The notes: a model not told the origin generated them from the letters alone. Numbered from the stretch's first letter, positions 28,036-41,202 are shown. The stretch is 64,000 bases of DNA from Orientallactaga sibirica (GCA_036365145.1 JAEOAD010000040.1:13146501-13210500), one strand, 5' to 3'. Program-made: numbers and translations.

Positions 28036-28439
28036 ATATATATTTAAATCCAGCCTAAATTGGGATTTTAGTGCAGCTCAGCAATTGTTGACCATGTCCC
28101 TTGGTGATGCCCTTTCTTGTTCCCCATCACTACAGCTGCAGGTCCTTACTGCTCTCCTTCTGTCCCTGACGTGGTATGGAGCTTCCCCCTTTCTAGAAAG
28201 GACATCGCCACTAGTCTGGTAAAACAAGAAGCCAGGAAGTACAGCCCCCCAACCCCAGCACCAGTGCCGTTTTCTCTCTTTGCACCTTTGCCCATCCAAA
28301 CCTCCATTCAGCCATGTAGGGCCCATATTACCAATCCCTTCCCGCCCCAGGAGCTGGACACGTTAAAGCTCTGCTCTCACCTGTGTCCAAACCGCACCAG
28401 ACAGCGTCCAGTTCACTATTTCATCTCTTGACATTTGTT

Positions 28440-28570
28440 CATGCAATTTCCTCTCCTTAGACTTCTATTCTCCATAGAAGATTGCAACTCATCCATCAAG
28501 ATTCTGCTAACATGTTACCTCTTCTGTGAAAACGCCTCCTCCCATACAATTATACCTTTTCTGTATTTCC
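28440..28570 (+). repeat. L2-like LINE 3' fragment
   Basis: CATCAAGATTCTGCTAACATG and CTTCTGTGAAAACGCCTCCT resemble the conserved L2 3' end. Confidence 0.45.
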
Positions 28571-28573
28571 CTC

Positions 28574-29040
28574 TGTAAGGTTCGTGAACAATCAGACCAC
28601 ACAAGACCATTCTGAGGCAGGAAAAGAACTTTTTATTGGGGCCCAAGCTAGCTTGCTGGGCTGTCTCAAGGGAGGAGAGCACAGATGGCCTGAGTTTGGA
28701 TGGTTTGGGGGTTTCACAGTTTTTCTTTTTTGGGAGGTGGGTACAGGAGACAAAAGGACTGAGGAATTCTTGGGAGAACGGGGACCAAATGGAGAAACTC
28801 ATTAATCAGGGGAAACAGGGACCACACTGAGGAGGTAATCAATCAGAGAATGGACTGCCATCAAAAGAGGAGCCAGGTTATCTCTAAGACAGGAAACTGT
28901 GGCCGAGGGCATTGTTCGTTGGGGCGTGGGGGGTGGAGCTAAGGGTTAGGATATGAAAACATCTAAAGTTGCATCAATCAGGCTGCTGTCTTCTCTTCCT
29001 TCATCACTACTCCATTTTGGGACTCTTGTTCTACCTAACA
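28574..29040 (-). mobile_element. Solo LTR, probably an endogenous retrovirus
   Basis: Read on the minus strand it starts TGTTAGG and ends CCTTACA, matching inverted termini, with AATAAA at 28637-28632. Flanks CCCTC and TCCTC agree at 4 of 5 bases as a possible target duplication. No coding region. Same sense as EXOC1, in intron 1, about 2 kb from the promoter. Family not identified. Confidence 0.6.
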
Positions 29041-29567
29041 TCCTCTAGCCCAAGTACAGCACTCAACTGCGTTTTCCAGTTAAGTGTATTCTCTCCCCAA
29101 CCAGGCAAAGAGCCTATCTCAATCATCTCTATATATCGTGAACTTCGGAAAAGGCACATAGCAGGTGTTTATATTTAAACAAATTCACAGGATAGCATGA
29201 AACAACACACAGCTGGAGCTCCATCAAAACTCCCCTTTACAACATGCACTTTTGTAAGCAAATATACACTCAGTCAAAATTTATTATCATTGGCTGCCTC
29301 CTCCATTTTCACCATGAAATCTGTCACCATATTCTGTAATCTTCCCCATCTAACATAGAATTTATTCTTCCATCTTATTGCAAACACTAACCAAAACGCA
29401 CATTAACTTTATGCAATAGCATCTGATGTGTCTCTGCAAACTTCCTCAGCCCTGAAAAACAAGCACGTCATTTTAAAACATGGTATCATCTCACCACACC
29501 CTTGTTCAACATTTTCTTAATGTCCTCAAAACCTTCCACTCAAAGCACTGTTCATTTTCGGCTTTCC
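29041..29567. other. Unique intron 1 sequence
   Basis: No gene or repeat recognised. Confidence 0.45.
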
Positions 29568-29702
29568 TCCCCAGGGTCTTGCTCTAGTTCAGGATGACCT
29601 GGAAGTCACAATGTAGTCTCAGGGTGGCTTCAATCTCACAGTGATCCTACCTTTGCCTCCAGAGTGCTGGGATTAAAGGCATGGGCCACCACGTCTGGCT
29701 TT
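29568..29702 (-). repeat. B1-type SINE
   Basis: CCAGGGTCTTGCTCTAGTTC to CACCACGTCTGGC. Confidence 0.85.
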
Positions 29703-30090
29703 ACTTCTTTGCTTAGGCATATTTCCATGAAGGAAATAGTATCTCCTCCTTTCCCCAATTACATATCAGTTTATGGGAAGTTGATTCAATAAAGATCTTA
29801 AACCACATCGATCTTGCCTCTAAAGTTCTATAGCACTTACTGCATATACTAAACCACCAAGCACCAATTGGTCTAATTGGTAAGTGAGCCTTCTAACTTC
29901 CCGCACCTGTAGAGCCAGATTATCTTTGAAAGAAAGACGGAGGAGAGATGGGTCCCTACAGTTTTGTTTCTTAAGCTTCTTAACAAGCATCTCTTGAGGT
30001 AACCTGAACTGTAACAGCATAAACTCGTCAACTGAATTGGCTAATGGCCAACGTTTACCGCACGACCCCTCTTTGATTAAAACAGAGTGT
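29703..30090. other. Unique intron 1 sequence
   Basis: Nothing recognised; a 66-codon minus-strand open frame looks like chance. Confidence 0.45.
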
Positions 30091-30297
30091 ATGGGGCTGG
30101 AGAGATGGCTTAGCGGTTAAGGAGCTTGTCTGTGAAGCCTAAGAACCCAGGTTTGATTCTCCAGGTCCCACGTAAGTCAGATGCACATGGTGGTGCATGC
30201 ATCTGGAATTCGTTGGCAGTGGCTAGAGGCCCTAGTGCACTCATTCTCTCTCACTCACTCTATCTCAAATAAATAAAAATAGATTTAAAAAAAGAGT
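30091..30297 (+). repeat. DIP-like SINE
   Basis: GGGGCTGGAGAGATGGCTTA head; tail TCTCAAATAAATAAAAATAG; AGAGTGTA on both sides as target duplication. Confidence 0.92.
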
Positions 30298-30374
30298 GTA
30301 CGATATGTAGTAAATGCAAGAGGATCGGACATGCCTCATAAAGGAACTATGCATAATGAAAAGATGTAGATGGC

Positions 30375-30469
30375 CATTCATTCATTCACTCATTCAGCAA
30401 ATATTGATGTCTCCTGGAGTGCCAGGCACTGCTCAGGCTCACAGCCGTGAACATGACACACGCACTGTG

Positions 30470-30470
<1 letters not shown>
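30375..30470 (+). repeat. MIR/L2-like old fragment
   Basis: ATTCATTCACTCATTCAGC and GAGTGCCAGGCACTGCTCAG. Confidence 0.45.
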
Positions 30471-31489
<1,019 letters not shown>

Positions 31490-31594
31490 ATCGTCTCTCT
31501 CTCTCTTTGCTTTCAGTTGATTTTTCTACTTTGCCATTTGCTTTCAATAACAGGAACCCCAAGTAAAATTGAGATAAATGAGCCCTAGTGTTTT

Positions 31595-31799
31595 TAATAT
31601 ATATATTTTATTTTTATTTATTTATTAGAGACAGAGAAAGAGTGAGAATGGGCGCGCCAGGGCCTCTAGCCAGTGCATAGGTACTCCAGATGCATGTGCC
31701 ACCATGTGCATCTGGCTTACGTGGGACATGGAGAATCAAACCTGGGTCTTTAGGGTTGGTAGGCAGACGATTTAACCGCTAAGCCATCTCTCCAGCCTT
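31595..31799 (-). repeat. DIP-like SINE
   Basis: ATTTTATTTTTATTTATTTA tail; head AAGCCATCTCTCCAGCC. Confidence 0.92.
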
Positions 31800-31995
31800 A
31801 AGAATATTTTTTAAAATCATTTATTTATTAAGGAGAGAGAATGGGCATGCCTGGGCCTCTAGACACTGCAGATGAACTCCAGACGCATGCGCCACTTTGT
31901 GCATCTTGCTTCCTGTGGGTACTGGGGAAATCGAACTTGGGTTCTTTGGTTTTGTGGGCAAGTGCCTTAACCGCTAAGCCATCCCTCTAGCCCCG
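31800..31995 (-). repeat. DIP-like SINE
   Basis: Directly follows the last copy; short GA run, head AAGCCATCCCTCTAGCCCC. Abuts the RPS12 pseudogene. Confidence 0.88.
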
Positions 31996-32009
31996 TGTTT
32001 TTTATTTGT

Positions 32010-32365
32010 TCAGATCTTGTATTTGAACCACTTCCATGACATCCTTGACCTGAGATTCCTTGCCATAGCCCTAACAACTACATAGATGCAAGCCAACCAC
32101 CTTGGGGGGTTTCTCCTTTCTCCAACAGTTTTGCAGTGTTTCTCCTAGTTTCTTGTTGACTTGGTGCTCAGCGCAAAGGGCCTCCGCTAACTTGACATAG
32201 GTGGGCTCCTCACAGTTGGATGCAAGCATACAAAGATGGGCTTGGTGTTTGTCTAGGGCTCCGGTCTTCACGAATTCTACGTGCTGGGCCATCGTGGGTG
32301 AGGGCAGTCTTCAGCACCTCTTGCAGAGCAATGACACCTTCAGCAGCAATGCCTTTCTCTGCCAT
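32010..32365 (-). pseudogene. RPS12: RPS12 processed pseudogene
   Basis: Intronless copy of the 40S ribosomal protein S12 mRNA. Recognisable pieces: [20 protein letters not shown], then after a frameshift [37 protein letters not shown], and near the end GYGKESQVKDVMEVV. It has small deletions, at least one frameshift and an in-frame stop after [13 protein letters not shown]-like SINE abuts its 3' end. It cannot make a normal S12. Confidence 0.85.
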
Positions 32366-32619
32366 GGTAGTGGCTGCAGGGATTTTCTTTAGGTTAACCA
32401 TTCCTAGTGGTTGTGACAATTCCTTTAAGAAGAGAGCCCATTAAATGTTTCCTTTTTGCATAATAAAACCTTGTTAATTCTAAGTCCTTGCAACTTTAAG
32501 CATTTAATATCTTTCCAGGTTGTTCTCATATGCAATTAAAGTCTATGGGGGTTATGAGCTTGATAGCAAACTGTACTGAGCAGACCAGCTTCTTGCACAT
32601 TGTCTGACTGCTCTGTAGA

Positions 32620-32765
32620 AAACGGAGGCAGGCATGCACGCCTTTAAGCCCAGCATCCGGGAGGTAGGAGGATGACCATGAGTTCAAGGCCACCCTAAGA
32701 CTACATAGTGCATTCCAGCTCAGCTTGGGCAAGAGCAAGACCCTACCTCAAAAAATTAAAAAGGA
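32620..32765 (+). repeat. B1-type SINE
   Basis: GGCAGGCATGCACGCCTTTA to GACCCTACCTCAAAAAATT. Confidence 0.85.
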
Positions 32766-33120
32766 AAAGAAAACTGCTCACTTCACGTTTATTCAATTAG
32801 AATCGGCTTGCTAAGATGATGTGCAAGCATGTTTAAGTTTGAGAGACATCGTTGATGCTGGTTTTGCTGGCAGAAAAGCAGATGGTTCATTTATTCTACA
32901 TCCTGGCAAGTGTTTTATGTAAGGCAGTTTGAATACAGGTAGAAAGGCAATTCAAGCGTGAATCCTACTCCGAAGTAGTTCACAATGTGGTAGGAATAGA
33001 CAAAGAGATTGCAAAAGAGGGAGAAACTCACTCTGCCAGGATGGATTTACAGCAAAAGTAACAAATGAACTGTGCAGTGTATCTTTCACCATTTATCTGA
33101 AGATAGAAATGGGAAGAAGG
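32766..33120. other. Unique intergenic sequence
   Basis: Nothing recognised. Confidence 0.45.
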
Positions 33121-33121
33121 A

Positions 33122-33310
33122 GCCGGGCGTGGTGGCACACACCTTTAATCCCAGCACTCGGGAGGCAGAGGTAGGAGGATCACCGTGAGTTCAAGGCCAT
33201 CCTGAGACTACATAGTTAATTCCAGGTCAGCCTGGGCCAGAGTGAGACCCTACCTCAAAAAAAAAAAAAAAAAAAAAAAAGAAAGAAAGAAAGAAAGAAA
33301 GAATGAAAGA
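33122..33310 (+). repeat. B1-type SINE with expanded tail
   Basis: AGCCGGGCGTGGTGGCACAC head; tail of about 24 A then (GAAA)n. Confidence 0.94.
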
Positions 33311-33424
33311 AAAAGAAATGGGAAGAGGGAAAGACTAGAAGAAATAATAAGAAACTTTGTGGCTAAGATTAGTATCATCCAGTCAAGGCTACTTGGAATG
33401 ACTTTTCAGGATCTACTCCTGTCT

Positions 33425-33642
33425 TTCTTTAATATTTATTTATCTGTAAGCAGTATAGGCGGGAATGGAGAGAATAGAGACAGAGAGATTGGGTGCACCA
33501 GGGTCTCCAGGCACTGCAGAGAAACTCCAGACACATGCACCACTTTGTGCTTCTGGCTTTATGTGGGTACTGGGGAATTGAACCCGGATCATTAGGCTTT
33601 GCAGGCAAATGCCTTAACCACTGAATCATCTCTCCAGCCCTC
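33425..33642 (-). repeat. DIP-like SINE
   Basis: AATATTTATTTATCTGTAAG tail; head GAATCATCTCTCCAGCCC. Confidence 0.88.
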
Positions 33643-34055
33643 TAGTCCTATCTGCGAAGACCTCCTACGTCCTTCTTCCTGAGTCCCAGAATGTTATCCC
33701 GGACATTTTATTGTGGAGATTACATGTATAATTTTTGTCCTGTTGTCTATCTTTAATTTACCTGTATGTTAAATTCCTTCTCAAAGGAAATTGCAGTTCA
33801 AAGTCTAGACTTAGGTCTGCATTTGTTGATCCACTCCTTCACCTCTGACAGTTCCATTTTATGACTCATAGGCAAAAAATTATTTTTCTTTTATCTCCTT
33901 ATATGTAGTAGTCTGTTTGGGGATTTGTCCCTAAAGAACAGAAGCAGAGGAAGTGGGCGAACAGACGAAATACTTTAGAGGAATTGGCAATTTAAGAAGG
34001 CATTATTGAGTTGTTAATCACCAGGTTTGAATGTTTTCTGAATCCTTTAGGACTT
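33643..34055. other. Unique intergenic sequence
   Basis: Nothing recognised. Confidence 0.45.
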
Positions 34056-34059
34056 TTAA

Positions 34060-34240
34060 AAACTATTTTATTTATTTACTCACTTATTTGAGAGAGAGAG
34101 AGAATGAGAATGCCAGGCTGTCCAGCCACTGCTAATGAACTCCAGATGCACCTTATGCATCTGGCTTTACATAGGTACTGGGGAGCCGAACCTGAGTCCT
34201 CAGGCTTTGTAGGCAAACACGAGCCATGTCTCCAGCCCTC
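34060..34240 (-). repeat. DIP-like SINE with internal deletion
   Basis: ATTTTATTTATTTACTCAC tail; the AAGTGCCTTAACC segment is lost before GAGCCATGTCTCCAGCCC. Confidence 0.85.
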
Positions 34241-34278
34241 CTTTAGGGCTTTTAAGGAACTTTATGAAGTGATTCTCA

Positions 34279-34465
34279 GGCTGAAGGGATGGCTCAGCAG
34301 TTAGAGGTGCTTGCTTGCAGGGCTCCTGACGGCCTGGTTTGATTTCCCAGTATCCGTGTAAAGCTAGACACACACAGTGTTCCTGTGTTTGGAGTTATTT
34401 TGAGTGGCAGGAGGCCTTGATGTGCTCATTCTCCCCCCTTAGATAAATATTAAAAAAATAAATGA
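34279..34465 (+). repeat. DIP-like SINE, diverged
   Basis: AGGCTGAAGGGATGGCTCAG head; GGTTTGATTTCCCAGTATCC. Confidence 0.8.
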
Positions 34466-35000
34466 CTCCGGAACTGTCCACTATAGGCAAGAATGGAGGA
34501 AACATTTGTATGTCAGCTCCTTCCCCCTTTGACCAGAGGTTCATGCTCCTGGGCATTAACTATTCCAGATGTCAAAACAACACAGATGTGAGTGCCAGGC
34601 TCACACCCACATCAAAGATGTGCTGAGGCAGAAAGTGAGAGATGTGCTGTCATGTACTTGCTCAAAGCTCATCAAACCTTGCTCAGAACAGGCTGCCGCA
34701 ATGGTTGAAATCGGGCTGAGGGAATTTTAAATGCTAACAGGAAGTGCACAGAAGGTATCCTTTTCAGTCCACTCCTTACTTACACCACTCTGATCTGCTC
34801 CTGCCCTCGATTAAGTTCAATCCTTCATACAGGTCCCTTCAAGAACCAGCTGCAGTCTGCAAGGAATTGGCATAGAGAGTTTGTAGAATAAGCTTCAGTT
34901 CTCATAGTGGCACTTATGGTGGTTGTGATATAGTCATTAGCTCCACCTCCACCACCCATCCTAGCTTGTTCTTGACTAGCACATAGGCTAGGTTATTTCT
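34466..35000. other. Unique intergenic sequence
   Basis: Nothing recognised. Confidence 0.45.
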
Positions 35001-35004
35001 TTTT

Positions 35005-35140
35005 AAAAAAATTATTTATTTTTTTTACTTATTTAGTTGAGAGATCAGGAGAGTGAAAGAGGAAGAGAGAGAGAGAGAGAGAGAGAATGGGCGTGTCATG
35101 GCTTCCAGCCTCTGAGAACGAACTCCAAATGCATGTGCCC
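35005..35140 (-). repeat. DIP-like SINE, head half missing
   Basis: TTACTTATTTAGTTGAGAGA tail; breaks off after AAATGCATGTGCCCC. Confidence 0.82.
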
Positions 35141-35550
35141 CTTCCATTAGGACAATGACTTTGACACAGGCCATATTTTCAGGCTATGCATTTGGACTCC
35201 TTTGAAGTTCTGTTTCTTTTATGATTAGATACTGGGGTTGACTTTCAGCACATTCTGCCCGGTGGCTTCACTGCTCTAGAGGTCCTCTGAGCTTTCACAG
35301 TGTACTTTGATTTGATTGATTTTTGGGGGATCATCTGAGAAGATCCAGAACTCTCCACTGGAGTGAGGAAAGAGGAAAGCCTTTGTCCATTGGCTCCTGT
35401 TTGCTACCTGTCATGATCTTTCCACTTACTTTGAGTTCATATGTAGATGGAGGGCTAGCTCCTGTGAGTCTTCTGTGCTGTGACAGGAGAGGCAATCTGC
35501 TACACTAGGGTATGAAAGAGGCAAGTTGTTGTATCATTCTCTATTTTTGT
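35141..35550. other. Unique intergenic sequence
   Basis: Nothing recognised. Confidence 0.45.
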
Positions 35551-35554
35551 TTTA

Positions 35555-35748
35555 TTCTGTTTCTTTATTTGGGGGGACAGATAGAGAGGGAGAAAATGGG
35601 TGTACCAGGGCCTCTAACCACTGCGAATAAACTCCAGATGCATGTGCCACCTTGTGCATCTGGCATTATGTGGTTACAGGGGAATTGATCCCGGTTCCTT
35701 AGGCTTCACAGACAAGTGCCTTAACTGCTAAGCCATCTCTCCAGCCCT
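35555..35748 (-). repeat. DIP-like SINE
   Basis: TCTTTATTTGGGGGGACAGA tail side; head AAGCCATCTCTCCAGCCC. Confidence 0.9.
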
Positions 35749-36555
35749 GTTCTATCATTCATGAGAGAAACTGTGTGAAGCCTGTAATTGGTCATTGAAC
35801 AACAACTCAACTAAGAAGTGGAGCTGGAAGTGGTACCTACAGGATCAAATACTGCTGGCTCCCCAGCTTCCTCTATTTGAGTTAGTGATCTCTCCATATT
35901 TCTAACTTCTTAGGCTAGACCCTGACACCTTGTGACTTCTCACATTTTGCATCTGATCATTCAAGAAATCTTGTACTGTCTTCAAAGTGTATTCAGAATC
36001 TAACCACTTCTCACTGTTCACTATGGTCCTTCCTGGGTTATTACATACACCTTATGCACTCGGTCTTTTCCATGCTTATGCTGAAGTCAGTTCTTAACCT
36101 AGCTCCCAGAATACTCTGGACAACCATGAATCAAATTCTGTTACCCTTTTCTCAGAACACTTCAGTTCCATCAGAGTAAAAGCCAGTGCTCTTTATAATG
36201 ATCTACAATGTACAATCTGCCCTTCTTGACACTCATTGGAACTTCATGCTCTCAACACCTTGAGCCTTGTACACCCATGCCTTTGACCTCTTTGTTGCCT
36301 TTGAAGCCTAGACCTTTGCATTTCTGTTCCTTGTGTGCATTTCTGTTCCTTCTGCTTAGAATGATTTGTCATAAATCTCTGTATGGCTCACGGCTGCATT
36401 TCTTACACATCTTTGCTCAGATATTACCTCAATAATGCTTTCCATGATAACTCTGTTTACAACAGTACTCTGTCCCATTTCCTGGTATTATTTATCTTTT
36501 TGGTTTTGTTTTTATTCTGTAGAGTTCTTGCTATGGTCAGATTACTATGTACACT
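35749..36555 (+). repeat. Ancient LINE-like or other old repeat (tentative)
   Basis: CAGAGTAAAAGCCAGTGCTC, TTCTGCTTAGAATGATTTGTC and TTTGCTCAGATATTACCTC follow a widespread old mammalian repeat pattern. I cannot name the family with certainty. Confidence 0.35.
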
Positions 36556-36559
36556 TTTT

Positions 36560-36812
36560 AAAAGATTTTATTTTTATTTATTTATTAGAGACAGAGAGAG
36601 GGAGGGAAGGAGAGAGAGGGAGGGAAGGAGAAAGAGAGAGAGAGTGAGAGAAAGAGTGAGAATGGGCGCGCCAGGGCCTCTAGCCACTGCACACAAACTC
36701 CAGACACAAGTGCCACCATGTGCATCTGGCTAATGTGGGACCTGGAGAATTGAACCGGGGTCCTTAGGCTTCACAGGCATGTACTTTGACTGCTAAGCCA
36801 TCTCTCCAGCCC
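36560..36812 (-). repeat. DIP-like SINE with long GA run
   Basis: AAAAGATTTTATTTTTATTT tail, about 80 bp of GA/GGGA, then GGGCGCGCCAGGGCCTC. Confidence 0.93.
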
Positions 36813-36914
36813 AGTTGTTTTGCATGTTAATTTATTTACTTGTTCTTTTTAATGAAGCTTTATGGGGCAGGGGTGTATGGTTTGTTTACTATTGTGTCCC
36901 TAGTTCCGATTGAG

Positions 36915-37050
36915 ATTAATACTTAACTCTTACATAACACCTATGTACTATTATTCTCTTCCAAGTGCGTTATATGTGGAATCAATCTATACAGCAACCC
37001 TCTGAGGTAGGAACATTTAATATTCTCATTTTAAAACTAGAAAACACATA
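36915..37050 (+). repeat. MIR/L2-like old fragment
   Basis: CAACCCTCTGAGGTAGGAAC then CTCATTTTAAAACTAGAAAAC. Confidence 0.45.
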
Positions 37051-37119
37051 GTAGGTTCATCATAGTCTCAACAAATGTCTCTTTATGTCATTCTAGTCCT
37101 CTGCATAAAATGGTCTTGA

Positions 37120-37370
37120 GCAACAACATAAAGTAGTGGAAAGTACTCACCAGAATCACACAGACCTGGGTTTGAATCTCACCTTTACCCTTTACTGGCT
37201 AAGTGATCACAAGGCACAGTACCTAACCCTGATGAACCTCATTTTCCACTTCCACAAATTAAAAATAATAGTCTGCATCTTTGGGGACTATCATACACAT
37301 TTATGAAGATATTTCTTATAACACACCCAGCACATTGTATAACATATAGTAATCATTCCAGAAATAGTAT
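37120..37370 (+). repeat. MIR SINE
   Basis: GACCTGGGTTTGAATCTCACC, CTAAGTGATCACAAGGCAC, CCCAGCACATTGTATAACAT in MIR order. Confidence 0.6.
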
Positions 37371-38214
37371 CTTCTTCTTATATGCAGGTTGGTTTAGAAG
37401 ATTAAATTGAATACATTTTTGCCTGTCAGAAGCATAGTCACTCAGTTCACACAAGGACACCTGAAGTTCTGCTTCTTTGTTATAGAGTCACCATATACAA
37501 CACAGGTCATCATAAGTATTCTCTTATCCTTAGGTAGTTGGGAATTTTCCCATTGTTTATCTCCAATGGAAAAGTCTCTTCTAAACAGTGCAGATAGTGA
37601 ATATTGTTTTACTGAAGTCAATTGTCTCCTCCGAGAAATCACTCTTGTTACTACTACACGTGCATCAGGCAGAGGCAGGGAGCTTGTAGAGGAGACCTGA
37701 TGTTCTTTCCAGGGTAGTTAAAATGACATGCACTCATTTTATGAAGATGAAGTACCTTCTCCTCAGCTTGAACAAGGATGGCAGCATCCTCCTTCCCGCA
37801 GGGCTCTCCCCGTTGAAGCATTTGTGATTGGCACCTCAACTATCTTTGAGGTGGTTGTTTAATTAGCGGCTCCAGACTTAATAGAAATGACTCAGTTTGC
37901 TGCTGTCCACACTGTCCCTCAATTTATGTCTTATTGATTTTGAGAGTGGTGAAGCAGTTCTTAAATGTTTCAGATCATGTGCATTTAGGTAATTTCATTT
38001 TTCCCATTATTCCTAACTTTGGGACTTTTAATTTTGTCATATATATTGATTTTTTTCTCTTTTTCTATTTCTTAGCATTGTTTTCCTATAGCTTATTATG
38101 TACATTCCTAGATAATAAAGGAAGGACAAGTGCTTCACACTATTTGTACCAACACAAAGAAAAAAAAAAAATATTTTTTTGAACAGTAAGGATAGAATTC
38201 AAGGCTCTACTTCC
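37371..38214. other. Unique intergenic sequence
   Basis: No gene recognised; a 97-codon plus-strand open frame at 37407 has no family resemblance. Confidence 0.4.
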
Positions 38215-38290
38215 CAGATTTTTTTTGCAAGATAGGATCTCATTTGGTAGCTCACACTGGCCTGGAACTTACTATGTAGCCAAGGCCTCC
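38215..38290 (-). repeat. B1-type SINE fragment
   Basis: AAGATAGGATCTCATTTGG to CTTACTATGTAGCCAAGG. Confidence 0.55.
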
Positions 38291-39600
38291 AACTCCAGAT
38301 TTTGTATTTTATAAGTGACTTCAACAGTCATAAAATGACAGAGAGCCTCTACTGTTATGTACATAAAGAAACTCATGCTTGTTTTAGGTTTTGGTAGATA
38401 CAGAGTATATATCCCTACGTAATATTTTTCTATTTCCTTGCAACTGTATAGGAGGAAGTCAGGGAGTCAGTAAGTGAAGATGTCATTTACTCAAATCATT
38501 ATTGATTAAATCAATATTAATTACACAATCCATGCACAACTGAACAACATGGAAAAGTAGTATACTGACTGAGGCATACAAATAAATACAAGAAATTCAA
38601 ATAGTGGCCTGCAGAATTACTCTGCCTTCATAGCACTTTTTTTTATGCAGCTGCCTGTTTAATATATATCCCGTATAGTGATAGGATGCTGTAAGGCAGT
38701 CATTATAAATGCACAGCTCTGAGCTCCCTATACATGTTCTGGAACATTCTTTCATACATGAGGAGATAATCTCTCACTTCTGGAAAATGGTCACCGTGAC
38801 ACCACACACATAGTTTGAGCTGTAAGTAGAGATTGATGAGGCTCAGAGTTGTTGATACACTTGGGTCAAGCATGAGAGGCGGGATTTTCTGTATTCGGCA
38901 CGGGAAGAATTTGGGACTGATGCCTCTGGCAAGCCTAGACCTGCACCCTAGAAATGTATGCAAGCCAACATGACAGAATACACTGGCTTGCCCTACTAAT
39001 TGTCATTGAGATCAGACTTCGTGTTGAATACTCTAAATGCAGCTCATATCATTCCTTTCCCCAAGTTATTAACTTGTGATTTGTTTGGATGAAATTCAAC
39101 AGTAAGCTATAGTTTCATGTATATTTGGTAATAAAGCAGTTAAACAGTAAGTAACTTTCAGGTAAGTGGCACTTACACTGTGCAAAGGTAAGGATGTTAT
39201 TGCTGTTGTTAATTAGTGACAGTGGTGTAAGTAATTAAGTTTTACCATTAATGAAGTCCTTTGAGAATCAAGGGCTTCCTAAGAGGTGCGGAATGAGCCC
39301 ATAAGACTATAGTTACCTTGGAATTGTACATACATTTGGCACACTGTAATAAGCTTGGTACCTAATTTCCCACAAAATCTTCAGTCTTTCAGGCAAAATA
39401 TTTAGTTGGTAATTAGCTAAAATAGGTCCTTAAAGCATGAGATAGAAAAGCACAGTTGTTAGAGAAATTCGGTGAAAGTGCTCTGCCATAAGTCCCCCAG
39501 GCTGGGATGGCTAAATTAGAACAATACAGAATCTTGCTACTAGAACAAACGATCAATAAAAAGTTAATTATCTGGAACAAACCCATCAGCACGGTTGAAA
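38291..39600. other. Unique intergenic sequence
   Basis: Contains an 86-codon minus-strand open frame (38703-38963) discussed as a weak finding; otherwise nothing recognised. Confidence 0.4.
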
Positions 39601-39837
39601 GAAAAGGTTTTTTTTTTTTTTTTTCTGAAAGCCATGTCTGCAAGATTTATATTTTGTGGGTGTTTGTGCATGGTGTGTGTACACGTGTGCATGCATGTTT
39701 GTGGGTCAGGGGTTGGGATGAGTGTACATATGCATGAGTATTCATATGCATGTGTACATTCATGTGTGTGGAGACTAGAAGACAACCTTGGTGTCATCCT
39801 CAAAAACGCCATCCACCTCTCTCTCTGTCTCTCTCTC

Positions 39838-39999
39838 TTTTTTTTTTTTTTTTTGGTTTTCAAGGTAGGGTCTCACTCTAGCTCAGGCTGACCTGGAATT
39901 CACTCTGTAGCCTCAGGGTGGCCTTCAACTCAAGGCGATCCTCCTACCTCTGCCGCCCGAGTGCTGGGATTAAAGGCGTGCGCCACCACGCCCGACTTC
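39838..39999 (-). repeat. B1-type SINE
   Basis: Oligo(T), AAGGTAGGGTCTCACTCTAG to GCGCCACCACGCCCGAC; near consensus, CpGs intact. Confidence 0.94.
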
Positions 40000-40655
40000 T
40001 CTGTCTCTTTTTAAAGAAAGGTTTGGCCTGGAGCTCACCAGTTAGGCTAGACTGTCTGGCCAGTAAGTCCCAGGGATCCTAGTATCTCTATCTCCCCAGT
40101 GCTGTGATTACATTCAAGCATCACCACGCCTGACATTTTACGTGGGTGCTGGGTGTTCAGAGCCGCCTTGTGCATGCTGTCTCTCTCTCTCTCTGCTGCA
40201 GACAGTGGTGAAGTGAGCTCGATTTTCTCACCACAATGAAACCATGAGCCCGAGGTAAACCCTTTCCTCTAATAATCTGCTTCTGGGCAGGTGTTTTGTC
40301 CCAGTGATGAGAGGATAACTACTCTACTTACTCTTCTTGCTCCAATCAGTAGACTTTGTATATTCTGAGCCTGAGGGATATTCTGAGCCTGTGAAAATAT
40401 CCTGTTTCTCCTTCTGCTTCCACCCATGCATTTGACAATTCATCTCTTGATCTAACTTATGCCAATAATTCCCATGTTGGGTTCTATTTTCCTTCTTGTT
40501 TACAATTATTAGTTTTTGTCAGTCCTTCTATTTTTATTATCTGGAATTTAACTGTAAGGAACCCCTGCTTCATTCATTCATTTCTATCAGGAGGAAACCA
40601 CAGATGTTCTATTATTTAGTGCAAAAAAATGTACAGGATCAGTGTGGAATATTTT
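40000..40655. other. Old rodent repeat remnants and unique sequence
   Basis: 40010-40260 has SINE-like phrases (CATCACCACGCCTGAC, ATGAAACCATGAGCCC) too diverged to assign. Confidence 0.3.
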
Positions 40656-40659
40656 TAAA

Positions 40660-40860
40660 AATATTTTTATTTGCATGTGTGTGTGTGTGTGTGTGTGTGT
40701 GTACATGAGGGTCTTTTGCCACTGCAAATGAGTCCCAGACAATTCACTTTTTTTTTTTTAGGAGGAGGGGTTGGCTTTACATGGGTGGCTTAGGAATTGA
40801 ACCCAGGCTGGCAGGTTTTGCAAGCAAGTACCTTTAGCCACTGAGGCATCTCTTCAGCCC
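40660..40860 (-). repeat. DIP-like SINE with (GT)n
   Basis: (GT)n at 40677-40702 replaces the GA run; head GAGGCATCTCTTCAGCCCC. Confidence 0.75.
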
Positions 40861-40925
40861 CAAGCATGGGATATTTTGATGTACATGGTAAAAAAAAAAA
40901 AAAAAAAGCTACCAAAATCTACTGG

Positions 40926-41075
40926 GAGCTGGGTGTGGTGGTGCACACCTTTAATCCCAGCACTCAAGAGGCAGAGGTAGGAGAGTCACTGTGAGTTCGA
41001 CGTCACACTGAGACTGCATAGTGAATTCCAAGTCAGCCTGGCTTGAGAGAGACCTTACCTTGAAAAAACAACTTA
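40926..41075 (+). repeat. B1-type SINE
   Basis: GAGCTGGGTGTGGTGGTGCA head to GACCTTACCTTGAAAAAAC. Confidence 0.9.
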
Positions 41076-41202
41076 TCTACTTATCAACTTATCTACTGGG
41101 GTTAGTTAAAGGATACAGGAGCCAACTGAAAGTAGTTTCTACTGGCCTAAGATGAGATAATTTGTGTATAATAAAAGAAAATGAGTATAATTTAAAGAAA
41201 CA

